This document shows, piece after piece, positions 38,038 through 49,834 of a DNA stretch of 64,000 nucleotides; the first letter of the stretch is position 1, and each line of letters begins with the position of its first letter. The translations under genes were made by a program, and so were the position numbers. The notes under the pieces were generated by a model, which had not been told where the DNA came from, made no database searches, and saw only the letters and a program-made list of their open reading frames with translations. The stretch is from Metallyticus violacea (Eukaryota; Arthropoda; Insecta; Mantodea; Metallyticidae), in NCBI GenBank assembly GCA_030762175.1, contig CM060831.1:73043501-73107500 (forward strand), given 5' to 3'.

Positions 38038-39949
38038 ACTCCTTTCAGAGAACTTAAAACAACGATTTAAGCCCTGTATTGCTCTAAGGATTGCTTCAAT
38101 TAGAGCATGTGAAACGCATTCTTTCCTTCTAAAAAATGAATAACTGGAGCGAAATGAGCTGGAGCCCAGTCATGATTTAACCACATTCATATTTATCTGT
38201 TTATGTCATGAAGTCTATAATAGAGGCTTTCACAAAGTTTTAACTGCGAATGTAAACGCATTTTTCTGAAGTACCACAAATAAAATATGACGACCAAGGC
38301 CATTAAATACATTCTAACATAAATAGAATAATCCTAGAGAAAAAATTAGAAGCATGGCAACCGACTCAAATGCATAAAATCGACTATTCAACTTGCGAAA
38401 GGTGTGCAAAAATATTCTGCTTCATTCAGAGTTCAAGCAGAAAGCAGAGAGTATAATAAAGGGAAAGCATACAGTAAAACCTAATTACAAAAGAATAACA
38501 AAAAACAAAAAACAGTTATTTCCAAATATCAAGACAGTTTCCCATTGAAATCATGCTGCAATTTTACTTAATACTTAAAAAAAATTACATTTTAAAGATA
38601 CCTTGGTAAATCCTCAGCCATTGTTGGTTGGGCTATCTAGAAAGTTCATGACTAATTATTCTACATCATAGAATTGGCTAATGACAGGGAAAATTTCTAA
38701 AGCTTGCAATTTCCAAGAACTTTTCTTAAAATTTTATCACAGGTTGTTCTTTAAGTATAAAATACATGGAAATTTTTCCATTGTAATATATTTAATAGTT
38801 TTTAACATAAATAACACATATTAACATGCTAAATTATCCAAATAGTGAAGAATTAATTTTGACCAAATAAAAATATCAACATATTGTTTTAATTTTAAGA
38901 ATTCAGTGTGTTTTGTACTGGCTTTGCATTCTCAGAAAACGTTCCCAACATTTTAATGTTACACATTTATAACCGAACGATTCAATTATCGTACATCTGT
39001 TAAACAATATAAAAATGTTATAAAATTATTTATTTATATATCTTTTATATATTGTAAAATTTAATAACTTAACTGAATAAAAACTTAATTGTGGAATATT
39101 TTTTTTGCAAACAGGTAGGACAATTATAATTAAATAAAACAGAGAGAAAGCAATTTTTTTACACTAATCTCAAAACCAGCGATTTAAATCCTGACTGAAA
39201 CTTTATAAAACATTTAGTTTAAAGTAGCAAAAATAATCTACAAATAAGCAAAGTAATAAGACAAAACTTTGAGGAAACAACAGGAATCCAGAAAACAAAG
39301 GAAGAGTGAAATACAAGATGTTTAATCGAGCAGGCTGTAGCTAATGCGAAATAAAATAAAGGAATCCGAAGATCCAAATGCTAACGCAAAAATGTTTTAT
39401 ATTCTTTCTCTAAACTCAAAGAGATTCTGAACAATGTTTAATGGTATTATTTTACGAATAAACAAAATTAAAAAATAAAATATTATAACATTTTATTTAA
39501 CTTACAAGTAAAGAAGAATAAAACTTCATTTATAATATAAGAGGGCGAAATTCTCAGCTGTTTACATTTCTAGTCGCGAATTAGATTGCACGATCTTTCT
39601 GTACACAATAGTAATCTGATTATGCGATCAATCAGTTAATCATTTCATAAAGTTGGTAAAAAAAAGCTGTTGAATGACTGCGTCAGTGCCATTCCATTAT
39701 ACCCACGGCACCTATAGGTAAAACACTGCAAGTGCGTAATAGTTAATTGAGTCACTCAGTAAGTTCTCTTGGTGTAAAAAAGGCCCTTAAGAACTAAAAC
39801 CATGAGACTGAAGAATATTTCAAATTGGGCACTATTTTATTTCAGTTTTAGACAAAGAAATTATTTCATCTCAAAATATCAGGCAATTTTACTCAACTCC
39901 TGTGTGTTCTATATCAGCAGTAATTCTCTGCTCTTTGATGGCGTTGTGT
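38038..39949. other. Intergenic, nothing recognised
   Basis: AT-rich and A-rich; no signal. Confidence 0.5.
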
Positions 39950-40760
39950 GGGCTTTGGGTTTCCGATGAGAGTGGTCCAGTTCTCGTATGCAGTATCTAA
40001 GTGGGCGTAAAACATATCGTTGCTTTCACTGGTTACCTAATCTCTGAGATTTTGCACATTTCGGTGTCTTCACACAACGGGAGGGGACAGGAATTTCGTT
40101 CAAATGTAAACACATAAAAGTATGCGGTGAGATAAGTGTACTGATCCCCCTCTACAAAGAAGTTATTGTTCGTGTCGGGAAATGATAGCCCCGTAACTCT
40201 TGCATTAGTAGTTAATTGACTCTGTGCGCTGGCAAGCTAAGTACTTGTGATGACGCGAGCTTCTGGGGTTTATAAACATCACTTCTCATACGGCGCGGCG
40301 AGACTTTGCTAAATATTAATCTACCGTACGAGTTTCTCATAGGAATTAAAACTTGTAATCGATTATCACTTGTTTGTTACTCGAGGATCTGACCTTAGTA
40401 TCAGGGGGCTATGCATTCCATTGCATGATATAAAAGTTATGCGCCTGCTGCCTGCGCAAATCTCCGCCGTCCACTGAGTGCGCTTACATGACCAAGAGTG
40501 AATGAAGAGTGTCTAAAATGAATGTCTGAAATTGGACGAGTTGCCCCTTTATGTACAACCTCTCCTTGAGTACCCACAAGTCGACACCAAGCCTCCGGGT
40601 TCTACCCACATATGCTCAGGAGTATCGCCGAATTTAAAAGTTTAAAATGCCGGCTGATTGGCCGGCTCGTATAGAATGTTCTGGAAGGGCGCGAAAATTT
40701 AGTGGTTTAAAGTGCATAGCGTAAAAATCATGCTCACCGACGCTGAAAACCCCATAAATG
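39950..40760. other. GC-richer island without ORF
   Basis: Clearly richer in G, C and CpG than its surroundings, with several promoter-like words: TTTATAAAC (about 40270), GATATAAAAG (about 40426-40435), and the HSE/CCAAT cluster at 40657-40687. No open frame of note lies in it. Candidate promoter/5' UTR or unrecognised element. Confidence 0.35.
40635..40687 (-). promoter_or_regulatory. Candidate heat-shock-type promoter cluster
   Basis: 40673-40687 matches nGAAnnTTCnnGAAn in all nine defined positions. Reading on the minus strand, this element is followed by CCAATCAG (CCAAT at 40661-40657, set within symmetrical GCCGGC words) and then TTTTAAA words at 40647-40635. The order HSE, CCAAT, TATA-like fits a promoter directed leftward, but no coding sequence is visible downstream. 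Confidence 0.35.
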
Positions 40761-42004
40761 TAAGGTATTTGCCTTTCACTTCTAATTTTATGTAACTTGA
40801 AAATTCTACAGGTGTTATATTAGCGTTTCCCGAATCTAAATTAAAAATCTTAATCTATCTCCACTATTTACACAAATACCTAACGTGTTATAAGTCACCG
40901 CGGCTATCATTACTATTTACTGAAAACAATGAAATTAATATGGTATTTACAAACATATAAATATTAAATTACTGTCACTGCGCCCATTATAAATAAATAA
41001 ATAAATATTTTAAAACCGTTCCTTGAACTTAATGACAATGATTCTAAAGTTATGAATATGTACAATTTGGGTAATTAATTGATTTATTAATTATTTAAAA
41101 CAATAAGAAATGTAAAGAGAACAATTTTTTAATTTGTTACATTATTTTTTAACTTTTGGAACTCAACCCTCCGTCTATACTCTTCAGGGCCTCCTAGCAT
41201 TACAATAATAATAGAAACGATAAAAGAGTGTAATATTTTTGGTGTATTCTTTCACGCTAATATCACCGAGGATATCGAGGAACTGAAGAATGTTATACTC
41301 CATACTTTAGTGCTTCACAATCTCTGGCTACATCAACGCCAGACAAAATCAATAACGATTCCTCTTTTAGCCCGCCGATCATGATGTTCACCTTTGCGTG
41401 TTATTACACATATTCCTCGTGTAGGTTTATTGAGGTTTTCACCAAAATTGCATCATCCAGTCTCGAGCCATAAATTCCCATGGTGGAGTGTTGGCTTCAC
41501 TAACTTGAGCAATGATAGGGAGGAGAGACGGATGTAATGTCAACCGGGACATAAAACAGCTTTCCCTATGGCTGTTAAATTTGCTAAGAGCGTCGTATTC
41601 TCGTAGAACTATCGTAATAACACACGACTTAAATAGTGCGGAGCATTTTGGCGTTTTAGCAAGGGAACAACCGCATTTAGATGTGTTCTCTTTATGCCCA
41701 AGACTCGATAGTTCGCGCTTTATGCCGTACAGAAAATATCTGTCACGACATCACAGATCTTCCTTTTTCTATAAAATGCATTTCTTTTTTTCGTAGCCAT
41801 ATAAAGATTATCCTGTTGTCCTGTCTAATTTCCTGATACCTTCATAAATGCTGTGGGTGCAATGAATGTGTTTATTTGTCGTTAATTAACATGCTTTTAA
41901 AATAACAGACCTATATTTTTTCTATTTTTTTTAAAAAAGATTTCAAATTTTCCGTCTTTCTGACAATTTATGTTGACAATGTTTATTGCTAGCTACTTGA
42001 GAGA
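40761..42004. other. Intergenic, nothing recognised
   Basis: AT-rich. The open frame at 41512-41796 has no known motif. Confidence 0.4.
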
Positions 42005-42596
42005 TAGATATTGTTGACCGCCACGTGTGGCAGATATCATTAAGACGTGTACTTTTTTTTTTTTTTTTTTTTTTTTTGGAATGGTGTTTAACGTCCGAAT
42101 GTATTACTGAGGCACCACAGGCGGTGGGCATTGTTGATACATGAAATGAAATGATACATTGCGAAAGGAGTTTTTAAGGAAGAAAACGTTCCAGGCCTAA
42201 GTTTAGAGTACTTCTCCGGCATTTGCCATATATGAGAACTGAGAAAAAGCTGGTAAAAGTCTCAGTCGAGGAGAATGGTCCTGGCGGGATTCGAAATCCA
42301 TATCTCGCGTTCACGAGTACGCGCATTAATGACTTCGGCCACCTATGGCGGTGTCTGGGGTTCGAATCCCGCCAGGATTGTCCTCCATGATTGAACAGGT
42401 TTTCCTCAGTCCTCATAAATGGAAAATGCCGCAGAGACACCCTAAACTTAGGCCTGGCATGTTTCCTCCCTTTAAAATAAAGCCTTTCCCAATGTATAAT
42501 TTAATCTCACATATCATCAGTGTCCATCGCCTGTGGTGCCTCGGTAGCAAAAACGGAGTTTAAATACCTGTCATTCATTAATTTTAGATATTGTTG
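42005..42596 (+). mobile_element. SINE-B (outer copy), split by a later insertion
   Basis: The perfect 12-bp direct repeat tagatattgttg (42005-42016 and 42585-42596) bounds the whole. The head accgccacgtgtggcagat runs to about 42052. The body resumes at about 42352 with gggttcgaatcccgccagg and continues through the family tail. Everything between is a second SINE-B in the opposite orientation. Confidence 0.88.
42053..42351 (-). mobile_element. SINE-B (inner copy) nested in the outer copy
   Basis: Begins with a T run (42053-42077, i.e. a poly-A tail on the minus strand). It then reads the reverse complement of SINE-B: ggtgtttaacgtccg, gaggcaccacaggcgg, caggcctaagtttagag, box B cgggattcgaaatcc, and the head end gacttcggccacctatggcg. 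The long unbroken homopolymer suggests a fairly recent insertion. Confidence 0.87.
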
Positions 42597-42876
42597 CATC
42601 TGTAACATTTGAACAATATAAATATGGTGTTCTTGTGTTAGTAAAACAGAAAATAATAACAAAAAAGTTATCAGAGCTAGTACAGGTTAAATTAAATGAC
42701 AATTTTGGAGAACCTGAGTGAAGTTGGAACAAAAAGATACAACGATATTTATGCATATTTTCCAAATTATGAACATTGATTAAATCAGTAACACAATTAT
42801 ATAAACTAGTAAGAAAATTCTTCTATAAAAGACATTTAAATAAGGAAGCGTTATTAGGGCATATGGTGTTTTTTTT
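42597..42876. other. Intergenic spacer
   Basis: AT-rich, nothing recognised. Confidence 0.4.
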
Positions 42877-43166
42877 TTATTGGTTTATTTATGGACGCTC
42901 TTTAACATCTCAGGTCATCAGCGTCCCATTCAACTCAGGTCGTGAGACGGCCGACTAATTTTGCTCAGAGGCCTCTCTTTCAGGCTTGAGGGTCTTTTTC
43001 GTGCCGTAAATGTACGACACGGGACCCACGACTTAACTTCCCTTCCGAAGGAAGTCATACTTAGGATTTTTACGCCTGAAAAAATCTATCGGTCCTGGCC
43101 GGGTGCGAACCCGCGATCTTGGGTTTAGGAGGCAAGTATATTAACCACTACATCACCAGGACCGAC
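42877..43166 (-). mobile_element. SINE-A, full-length copy
   Basis: Tail tggtttatttatggacgctc at the left, head catcaccaggaccgac at the right; box B region gggtgcgaacccgcgatctt. The 9-bp atatggtgt at 42861-42869 recurs at 43170-43178 as a probable target duplication. Confidence 0.88.
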
Positions 43167-43552
43167 ATAATATGGTGTGACAAATTATTACAGAAAATAA
43201 CATTTTAACATTACGAAAAGAGAAAAGCGGCCAGATTTTGGGAATGTTCCATTCATTATTGACCACTTTTTGATGAATAAAATAATGAAAATTCTGACCT
43301 AAAACAAATATATTTACATCATATAGATCTAGGGAAAAATTACAAATGATTAAAATAAATAGAATAAACTGAATATTATCTTTTAAGTTTAAGACAAGTC
43401 TATTGTCCATCACCAGCATTATTTTAAACATAGCTTCAAGAGGACGCAGAAAAATTAAAAATGACTTATTATAGGAGGGATAGTTTGCTCATCATTATTT
43501 GATTACCAATTATCAACCGCAGATGATTTTAATAACCTTAATATTGTAATTA
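43167..43552. other. Intergenic spacer
   Basis: AT-rich; a 92-codon minus frame (43431-43153) shows no motif. Confidence 0.4.
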
Positions 43553-43818
43553 TTTCATTTATTTGTGAACATATTTTAACATTTCAGAGTCTTATTAAAT
43601 TCAGAATGTGAATCGACCGATAAATTTTGCTCAGAGGCCTCTTGTTTCAGGCTTGAGGATCTTTTAGGTGCCGTAAATCTACGACAAGGGACCACAGCTT
43701 TACTTCTCTTCCGAAGGATTTTTACACTCGAAAAAATGCATCGAACCTGGCTGGGATTGAACCCACCCTCTTGCGCCCATGAGACAAGTATGGTTACCAC
43801 TAGATTACCAGGAGAGAC
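43553..43818 (-). mobile_element. SINE-A copy, diverged
   Basis: Family text throughout (ttttgctcagaggcctcttg, aggcttgaggatct, cgaaaaaatgcatcgaacct, tgggattgaaccca). The head end is altered to ccaggagagac. Confidence 0.85.
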
Positions 43819-44721
43819 ACGATAATATAGAATACATAACATGAAAATTGGGCGAAGAATATGAGAAATGGGATTCAATATAAATATGGATAAAACGTAA
43901 TATATGATATTGGGGAACAAATTCAGGCATGCATTTAGTTATGAATTACGGTATGAAATTATAAAACCATATGATAAAAAGCCATGCCCTTACGAACAAA
44001 AATGAATGAAATTTAAATCATGATCTTGAAATGAATGAAAGAGTAAATAAATCCACTTTTTAACAAAATTATAACTAGTACAGAGTAGAAATGTTTCAAG
44101 TATTTCTAAAAGATACCGAAATATTAAGGAGATAAAATTCCTATTTCAGTATTAGACTGTATAAAAATGTACAAAAAATAAATAAGGTTATGTTAAAAGT
44201 ATAACACCGGATAATACAGATAAGAGGGAAAATATACTCGATAGAAGAAAAAGGGGAAGTTCCAGGTTAACACGGACGAAGAATGTTCGTGATATGCTGG
44301 GAAAAGGACTGATAGATGTCAATTTGAATGATCGAAAAAGTTGAAGTGCTATAGACGCTAAATACATACATTGGGCTTCAAGTAGTGACTTTTTATTAGC
44401 GAAACGAATATAAACATTTTTATTTATTTTTATTTTATTCATGTGTTTATTTATTGTTTTTAATGCAGAAAAGGAAAAGTGTGGATTTAATCTTATATTA
44501 GAAGCTCCGAAATGACTAACAAAGAATTATTCAATAAGGCAGTTGCTCAGTGTCAAAATTAGAGCCCTATATTTGAATAACAAAAATCTCCAAGTAAACT
44601 GCTACAGTGTAACGGTATATGGAGTACTGCTTGGTGGCTACCCATCCCACTTTTACAATTCTCCCTGTAGATGTAGAAAAGAGGAGAACGTCGCTATGAA
44701 TAGAGAATATCATGAGTCAAA
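43819..44721. other. Intergenic flank of the LTR element
   Basis: AT-rich; no gene or repeat recognised. Confidence 0.45.
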
Positions 44722-44725
44722 ATAG

Positions 44726-45861
44726 TGGAACGGTTTGGATTGTTGGGCCCACAGTTGGGTGCCAATTTGGAACGGTTTGGATTGAGGGTTCCACTATTGG
44801 GGGGATTTGATGGATGTGTTCTCAGGGTAAATTTGGACTGTTTTTAACGACTTGAAAGTCGTTAGGGGGGGAAGGAGATTGTTCGGTGTATTAATACGTC
44901 CGGCACTGTTTGAACATTTACTTTATTTAATAATTTGGCAGGTTACTTCCTGACGGCTCGTAGCTGACCTCACTACACACTTAGACTGGCTTCCTGAGTG
45001 AATATCTGGATGTCTGAATGTCCCTCTGAATCTATTAATGTGTCTCTACCGAATGCGTGAATTCTCGAGTGCCCCTCTGACTTCTGTACTCTAGTTTTTC
45101 TACTACATCGCCACGCCTTTCGCTAAATTAAATTCCCTCGTATTTTATCTATTTTCGTGTTGTACTTTCATAATTGGTTATCCTAAAATTATTATTTATA
45201 AATAAGTTCTCCTGATTCGTTAACTTTTATCCGAAGACCATTGGCTAGAATTATTCTTTCCCCCCTGATCTAACGTCTTCCCACGAACTTGAATTTTCCC
45301 AGAACAAGCTGTCATAAATTTCGGCCCTTTCCTTACATTCTGATTTCTATTGAAAATCTTTTGCCTTCCTTAGTCTGTTGATTTCTAAATGTTCCCGGAG
45401 ATAACGCACGTGTTTTCGGCTTTCCTGTAATAAAACATTTTCGTCTCCGTTCTGACATTTTCATTTTCTCTTAAAATATTTTTAAGTCTGACTTTGTTAA
45501 ATACTGTCCCGTTACGGCCACATGTTTCTCTTATTGTCAACTCCTAAGTATTTCCCGGGTAGAAGGTTCGTGACCTAACAAAAGATAGTTTACCCTTTCT
45601 TCAGCCTTGTCTAAGGAGCGGTCAGTCAGTGGAGAGTCAGGTACATATTCGTCTTTCTCACAGATTTTACACAAAATGTATACAAAACTCTTTTGTATGT
45701 TACAAATTACAAATTATTTCTATTTCTATTATACCTATCTCTAAATGATTTTCTTATACCTATACATAACAATTATCCTTATAAAATATAATGCCTTTAT
45801 AAATATAACTCTGTAGCCTCAGGTTATAAAATTAATATAGGCAGCATTATTTCCTGCTTCA
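44726..45861 (-). repeat. 3' LTR of the LTR retrotransposon
   Basis: 1136 bp. Aligned base by base with 49796-50931 it differs only at 45657 (c, against t at 50727) and 45757 (t, against c at 50827). On the minus strand it begins TGAAGCAGG and ends CCGTTCCA. It carries an AATAAA poly(A) signal on the minus strand at 44927-44922 and a decayed PBS copy at 44747-44764. Confidence 0.95.
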
Positions 45862-45871
45862 AATGCCCCTG
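45862..45871 (-). other. Candidate polypurine tract
   Basis: Immediately before the 3' LTR on the minus strand the sequence reads CAGGGGCATT. It is short and interrupted compared with typical polypurine tracts, so assignment rests on position only. Confidence 0.4.
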
Positions 45872-48179
45872 TAATTAGATTTTGTTGTGGTAACACAACA
45901 AAATATGATTACACAGTCCCGTGAGATTATTACTATCTCGTTATTGCAGAGTTATATTCTTATTATTCTTAATGCTATATTTACACAACTTGAATTGAAT
46001 TGATTTTCTATTTGTGACACATATATTTGCACTCTGAGCCTATTGTTCATTGTCTTTATTGTTCTTGGCTCTGATATGAGTGTTATTTTTCCTTTATGAG
46101 TTATACCTTTATATTTTAGTGTAAGTTTTGACATACAAAATTTTAAAATATATTTGTAAATGTTTATGGCATTTGCTATTCAGCTGATACGCCTTGCACT
46201 TTTATTTATTTACTTTTGCACATCTGTCTGCACTAAGCATGATTCACTGCATTTTTTTTTTTTTTCACTGCACTTCACTTGTTTTTAACTTAGCACCTTT
46301 GTTCGCGTATCAACGCCACTGCTATACAATCTTTCATTTTTTTTTTTATATTGCTTATATCCTAGCATGCGAATGTTTATTATTTACAATACCCTGAGTG
46401 TTTCTGCAAGTTAGCTTCCTTATAATCTATTCTTATATTATGTAAATTATCTTATTCAATTACTGATGCTAATTACAGTCTGAATACTGAACTTTTTGGT
46501 TGTTACTCAAATAAACAAGTCTATATCCTAGCTAATTTATTCAGTGAACTTTTGAAATTAATCTTTAAAAGTATTACATCACATATATTACATGAAATTT
46601 GTTACAATTACAGTTTATTCAAATGCATTTAACCCAATAGCTACACCTACATCATACCTAATTTAACGAAATTATTCAGGACGGTCTGTTCTTCGATTAT
46701 TATTTTTACCAAAAACATTTCAATAGCACAATCATATTGTTAAATTTTATTTTTGAATCATAACTTTATTAATTGACAACCAGGTAACTTGTAGTACGTA
46801 AAGAAATTATATTTGCAATCCGTTAGTAACTTTATGTTTTAATAAAATACACATTGATGGACATTCTATAGCCTTCTGTTTTCTAATTGATTTTAACTAC
46901 ATCACTTATTGGTCACCAAACATTTTATGAGCTTCTATGCGATCTGGCTTTACTTTTAATCAATCGTCCACAATAAACCTTGTAAGACACTTAATAACAT
47001 TACCGGTAACATATAGATGATTCTATTCGTATATCTATATGGGAGAATTTTCCATCCCATTTCACAGTGTAATTCACTACAGATTTTAATTACATTACTA
47101 TTTATTAGATATCTTGGATCGTTTTATGAAGCTACCTTAGGTAAACGTTACATTACACGAGAATTATTCATCGACGACTTCGTTACTTTCTTTATCTACT
47201 TAATTCATTAATTCATTTTCTCCCTTATTATTATTTATCCTCTTTCTCTATTCACTTTATCATAATTCATTATTTTCCCTCTCCTTTTAACCGTAGGATT
47301 ATTATTAATATATTTCTTCTCGTTACTTGATTCACTTTTCTTTCTATTACCCCTATCTGCTTCCTTATTGAACGTCACCAAGATATATAATTTTAGCTTC
47401 TTATTCCTTTCTCTCTCTTTAGCATGCTTCTGCTTATTCGATTATTTCTTAAACTCTCTAATTTCAATTATTTACTTTCCTATAAGTTTCCCTTTGTAAT
47501 GTTACTAATATCTTATTAAGCTTTCACTTTATATTGACTTTCCTTTGGCCTGACTCGATTTATCTTATTTCGTTACTCTCTTAAATCTCCATTATTACCA
47601 TATTATTACCTATTTCCCTATGTAAGGTCACTAATATGTTTTATTAAACCTTCATCTTATTTTGAATTTTCTTTCACTTGATTGAAATTATTTTATCTCT
47701 TTACCCTTTTAATTCACAATTACCTATTTTCCTGTATGATTTCTTAACGTTAATATTTTATTTCCTGAAATTGACGCACCTAGCAATATTTAATTTTTTT
47801 TTGACATGATTACAATTACTTTATTTCTTGACTCATTTAATTTATAATTATTTATCTTTCTATCTGGTTCCTTGGAGTTATTAACTTACTTTATTTTCGT
47901 CTCATGTTTTCCTTTTGTACTGAATTTTCTTTGAGATTTTTGTAATTATTTAATTCTGTCCTGACACTATTCGTATTCCATAATTTATTTTCCTACTAAT
48001 TCATGTGTCCTATAACTAGCCTGCTTGCTTATTTGCATCCTTAATACTTTTTGTATTACAATACTTTTACATTGCTTAACTATAAAATTGTATGAGCTTT
48101 CCTATCTTATCTATCTTATTTTTACATTTATTTACATTCTCAACCTTATATCAATCAGCTTATTCATCCTACTTTCTTT
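45872..48179 (-). other. ORF-less A-rich internal region of the LTR element
   Basis: About 2.3 kb between the ORF stop and the 3' LTR, strongly T-rich on the given strand (A-rich in the transcript). No frame of more than about 65 codons occurs here and no RT, RNase H or integrase motif is readable in any frame. In an autonomous element pol would lie here. It is either a replaced segment or filler that keeps genome length and packaging signals. Confidence 0.65.
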
Positions 48180-49337
48180 TTACATTCTTGTATTGATTTC
48201 TCTTTGGGATCCGAGTTGAACGCTAATGCTCCATGGGGGTCTCCATTCGCGTGGCTCGGTCCTGAGTTCCGCTAATTGTTCTTTCGCGAATTCTGAGGGA
48301 TTCAGAACATTTGCATTTATGCAATTTATTTCGGTTTGGGATTTCGCAATTTTTGCCTCAAAATATTCACCTAAATTTTTCTGAATCCAAGAGACTTGTG
48401 CCCCTGTCCCGTGATGTCTTTGGATCGAATCCTGATCAATACTCTGTTTTCCTTTTGCTTTTTCTTGACACATTACCTGCTCCCGGTTTATGTCTATCTC
48501 GAGTATTTGATTTTGTTCTCCTTCTATTTCTATGCCTGTTTCCTCATTACTTATCGTTTTCCCCTCTAGTTCTAGTTGACTATTATTTATTTCCATTAGG
48601 TTCTCGCTATCGTCTTTCTCGGCCTCTACTTGCTGCCTATCATTTCTAACTTCCCCGGAATTTCTTTCTAGTTCTCTTTCTATTTCTATGCCTGTTTCCT
48701 TATCAGTTATCTTTTTTCCCTCTAGTTCTAGTTGACTATTATTTATTTCCCCTAGGTTCCCGCTATCATCTTTCTCGACCTCTATTTGCTGCCTATCATT
48801 TCCAACTTCCCCGGAATTTCCTTCTAGTTTCCTTTCTACATCTATACAAGATTCAAAGTTTATTTCTTGGTCCTGTTCAAGAATGCTAGCCTGCTCAATT
48901 TGTACATTTTGAGTTAAATTATAAACTTCACTAAGGGTTTCTATCTGAGGCTGCTTTATTTCATTTTCTGCATTCTTTTCTAACCTATCAAATTTATCAA
49001 TCTGTTCTCTTAGTGACTGATTGATCCTCTCTTGTGTCTTTTCTAGCCTATTAAATCCATTACCTATTTCATTTTGATATCGCTCGAATTTATCACCTAG
49101 TTCTTGCTTCATCTGGCTTATGCCATCCCTTAGTTCTTTTGCATTTTCTTTTATAGAATCCGTTAGTTCTCTCATCATGATTATTAGCCTATCATCCCTA
49201 TCTTTACTACTCGGCCTTTTAGTGCATGCATTAACTTTACTTTCATTCCTTTGGTTTACGTTCTCTTGATAAGTTTCCCGCTCTATGACTGTGGGCTTGT
49301 CAACTAACAATTTATTTTCTACTCTGTTTTTAGCCAT
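48180..49337 (-). CDS. Gag-like coiled-coil protein of the LTR retrotransposon (385 aa)
   Basis: The only sizeable ORF of the element, intact from ATG at 49337 to a stop at 48180. Residues ~50-125 are charged heptad-rich sequence (LTDSIKENAKELRDGISQMK ... GFNRLEKTQERINQSLREQI), predicting a long coiled coil like the N-terminus of many arthropod Ty3/gypsy Gag proteins. Residues ~168-219 and ~220-271 are a tandem duplication of a 52-residue acidic, Asn/Gln-rich unit (GNDRQQIEVEKDDSGNL against RNDRQQVEAEKDDSENL), matching a 156-bp repeat in the DNA. I see no capsid homology region and no CCHC zinc knuckle, so it is a shortened or remodelled Gag. An N-terminal ~400-nt leader separates it from the PBS. 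A possible role is oligomerising with, or recruiting, particles made by an autonomous element. Function is inferred, not shown. Confidence 0.7.
   Translation of the reverse strand: MAKNRVENKLLVDKPTVIERETYQENVNQRNESKVNACTKRPSSKDRDDRLIIMMRELTDSIKENAKELRDGISQMKQELGDKFERYQNEIGNGFNRLEKTQERINQSLREQIDKFDRLEKNAENEIKQPQIETLSEVYNLTQNVQIEQASILEQDQEINFESCIDVERKLEGNSGEVGNDRQQIEVEKDDSGNLGEINNSQLELEGKKITDKETGIEIERELERNSGEVRNDRQQVEAEKDDSENLMEINNSQLELEGKTISNEETGIEIEGEQNQILEIDINREQVMCQEKAKGKQSIDQDSIQRHHGTGAQVSWIQKNLGEYFEAKIAKSQTEINCINANVLNPSEFAKEQLAELRTEPREWRPPWSISVQLGSQREINTRM
48521..48846 (-). repeat. 156-bp tandem duplication inside the gag-like ORF
   Basis: tatttctatgcctgtttcct recurs exactly 156 bp apart (48525 and 48681). 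The copies keep the reading frame (52 codons) and differ by several substitutions, mostly giving similar residues. Confidence 0.85.
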
Positions 49338-49774
49338 TTTCGCCTAATACTTATAATCAACACGAAATGATTAATACAATTTTCTTATATAAGTTAATTG
49401 TGCAGTTCAGTTTTTCTCTACCTTATTTTCAGCTTTTTCGGTCGTTGGCCGCATGATGTTCTTGTAGTGGGGTCCTGTTTAGAAGTTCTTGTAGTGATGT
49501 CCAGTTACCAGCTTCGTCGGTGTTTGTTCCTGATCGTAAACCTTGTGCTTACGGTCGGTCTCTCCGTGCTGTCGGCTGATCACCTGCTTGGGCTGCCCGC
49601 CGTCGTTCTCCATGTTGTCTCGGCAGCTCGTTCGTGTCCGTGCGTCGAAGTTTCCTACGTCCTCGGGTTCTCCTCCTGGTCTGCGACGTTGAAGCTCTCT
49701 TCTTCCTCGTTCACGAATGCCGGCCTTTTCTTACTGTCCACGAAAGGCGAATCTACACTTCCCTGTCCACGAAA
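49338..49774 (-). other. 5' leader of the LTR retrotransposon
   Basis: About 437 bp between PBS and the ORF start, GC-richer than the rest of the internal region. It probably holds dimerisation/packaging signals. A 69-codon open frame (49864-49655, minus) starts inside the LTR and crosses the PBS; it may be a chance upstream ORF. Confidence 0.5.
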
Positions 49775-49792
49775 GCCCCACGTTGGGCGCCA
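49775..49792 (-). other. Primer-binding site for tRNA-Lys
   Basis: On the minus strand this reads TGGCGCCCAACGTGGGGC, three bases (AAT) after the end of the 5' LTR. As far as I recall, it is the 18-nt complement of the tRNA-Lys1,2 3' end used by several retroviruses and gypsy-like elements. Confidence 0.92.
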
Positions 49793-49816
49793 ATTTGGAA
49801 CGGTTTGGATTGTTGG

Positions 49817-49834
49817 GCCCACAGTTGGGTGCCA
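49817..49834 (-). other. Decayed second PBS copy inside the LTR
   Basis: Minus strand TGGCACCCAACTGTGGGC, set within a ~42-bp tandem duplication of the LTR/PBS junction (CCAAACCGTTCCAAATTGGC occurs on both sides, with R/G change). The same copy is in the other LTR at 44747-44764. Confidence 0.85.

Noticed and set aside
48311..48649. 112-codon plus-strand frame
   Set aside because: Antisense to the gag-like ORF; Leu/Ser/Phe-rich reading typical of the reverse of an acidic, repetitive coding strand.
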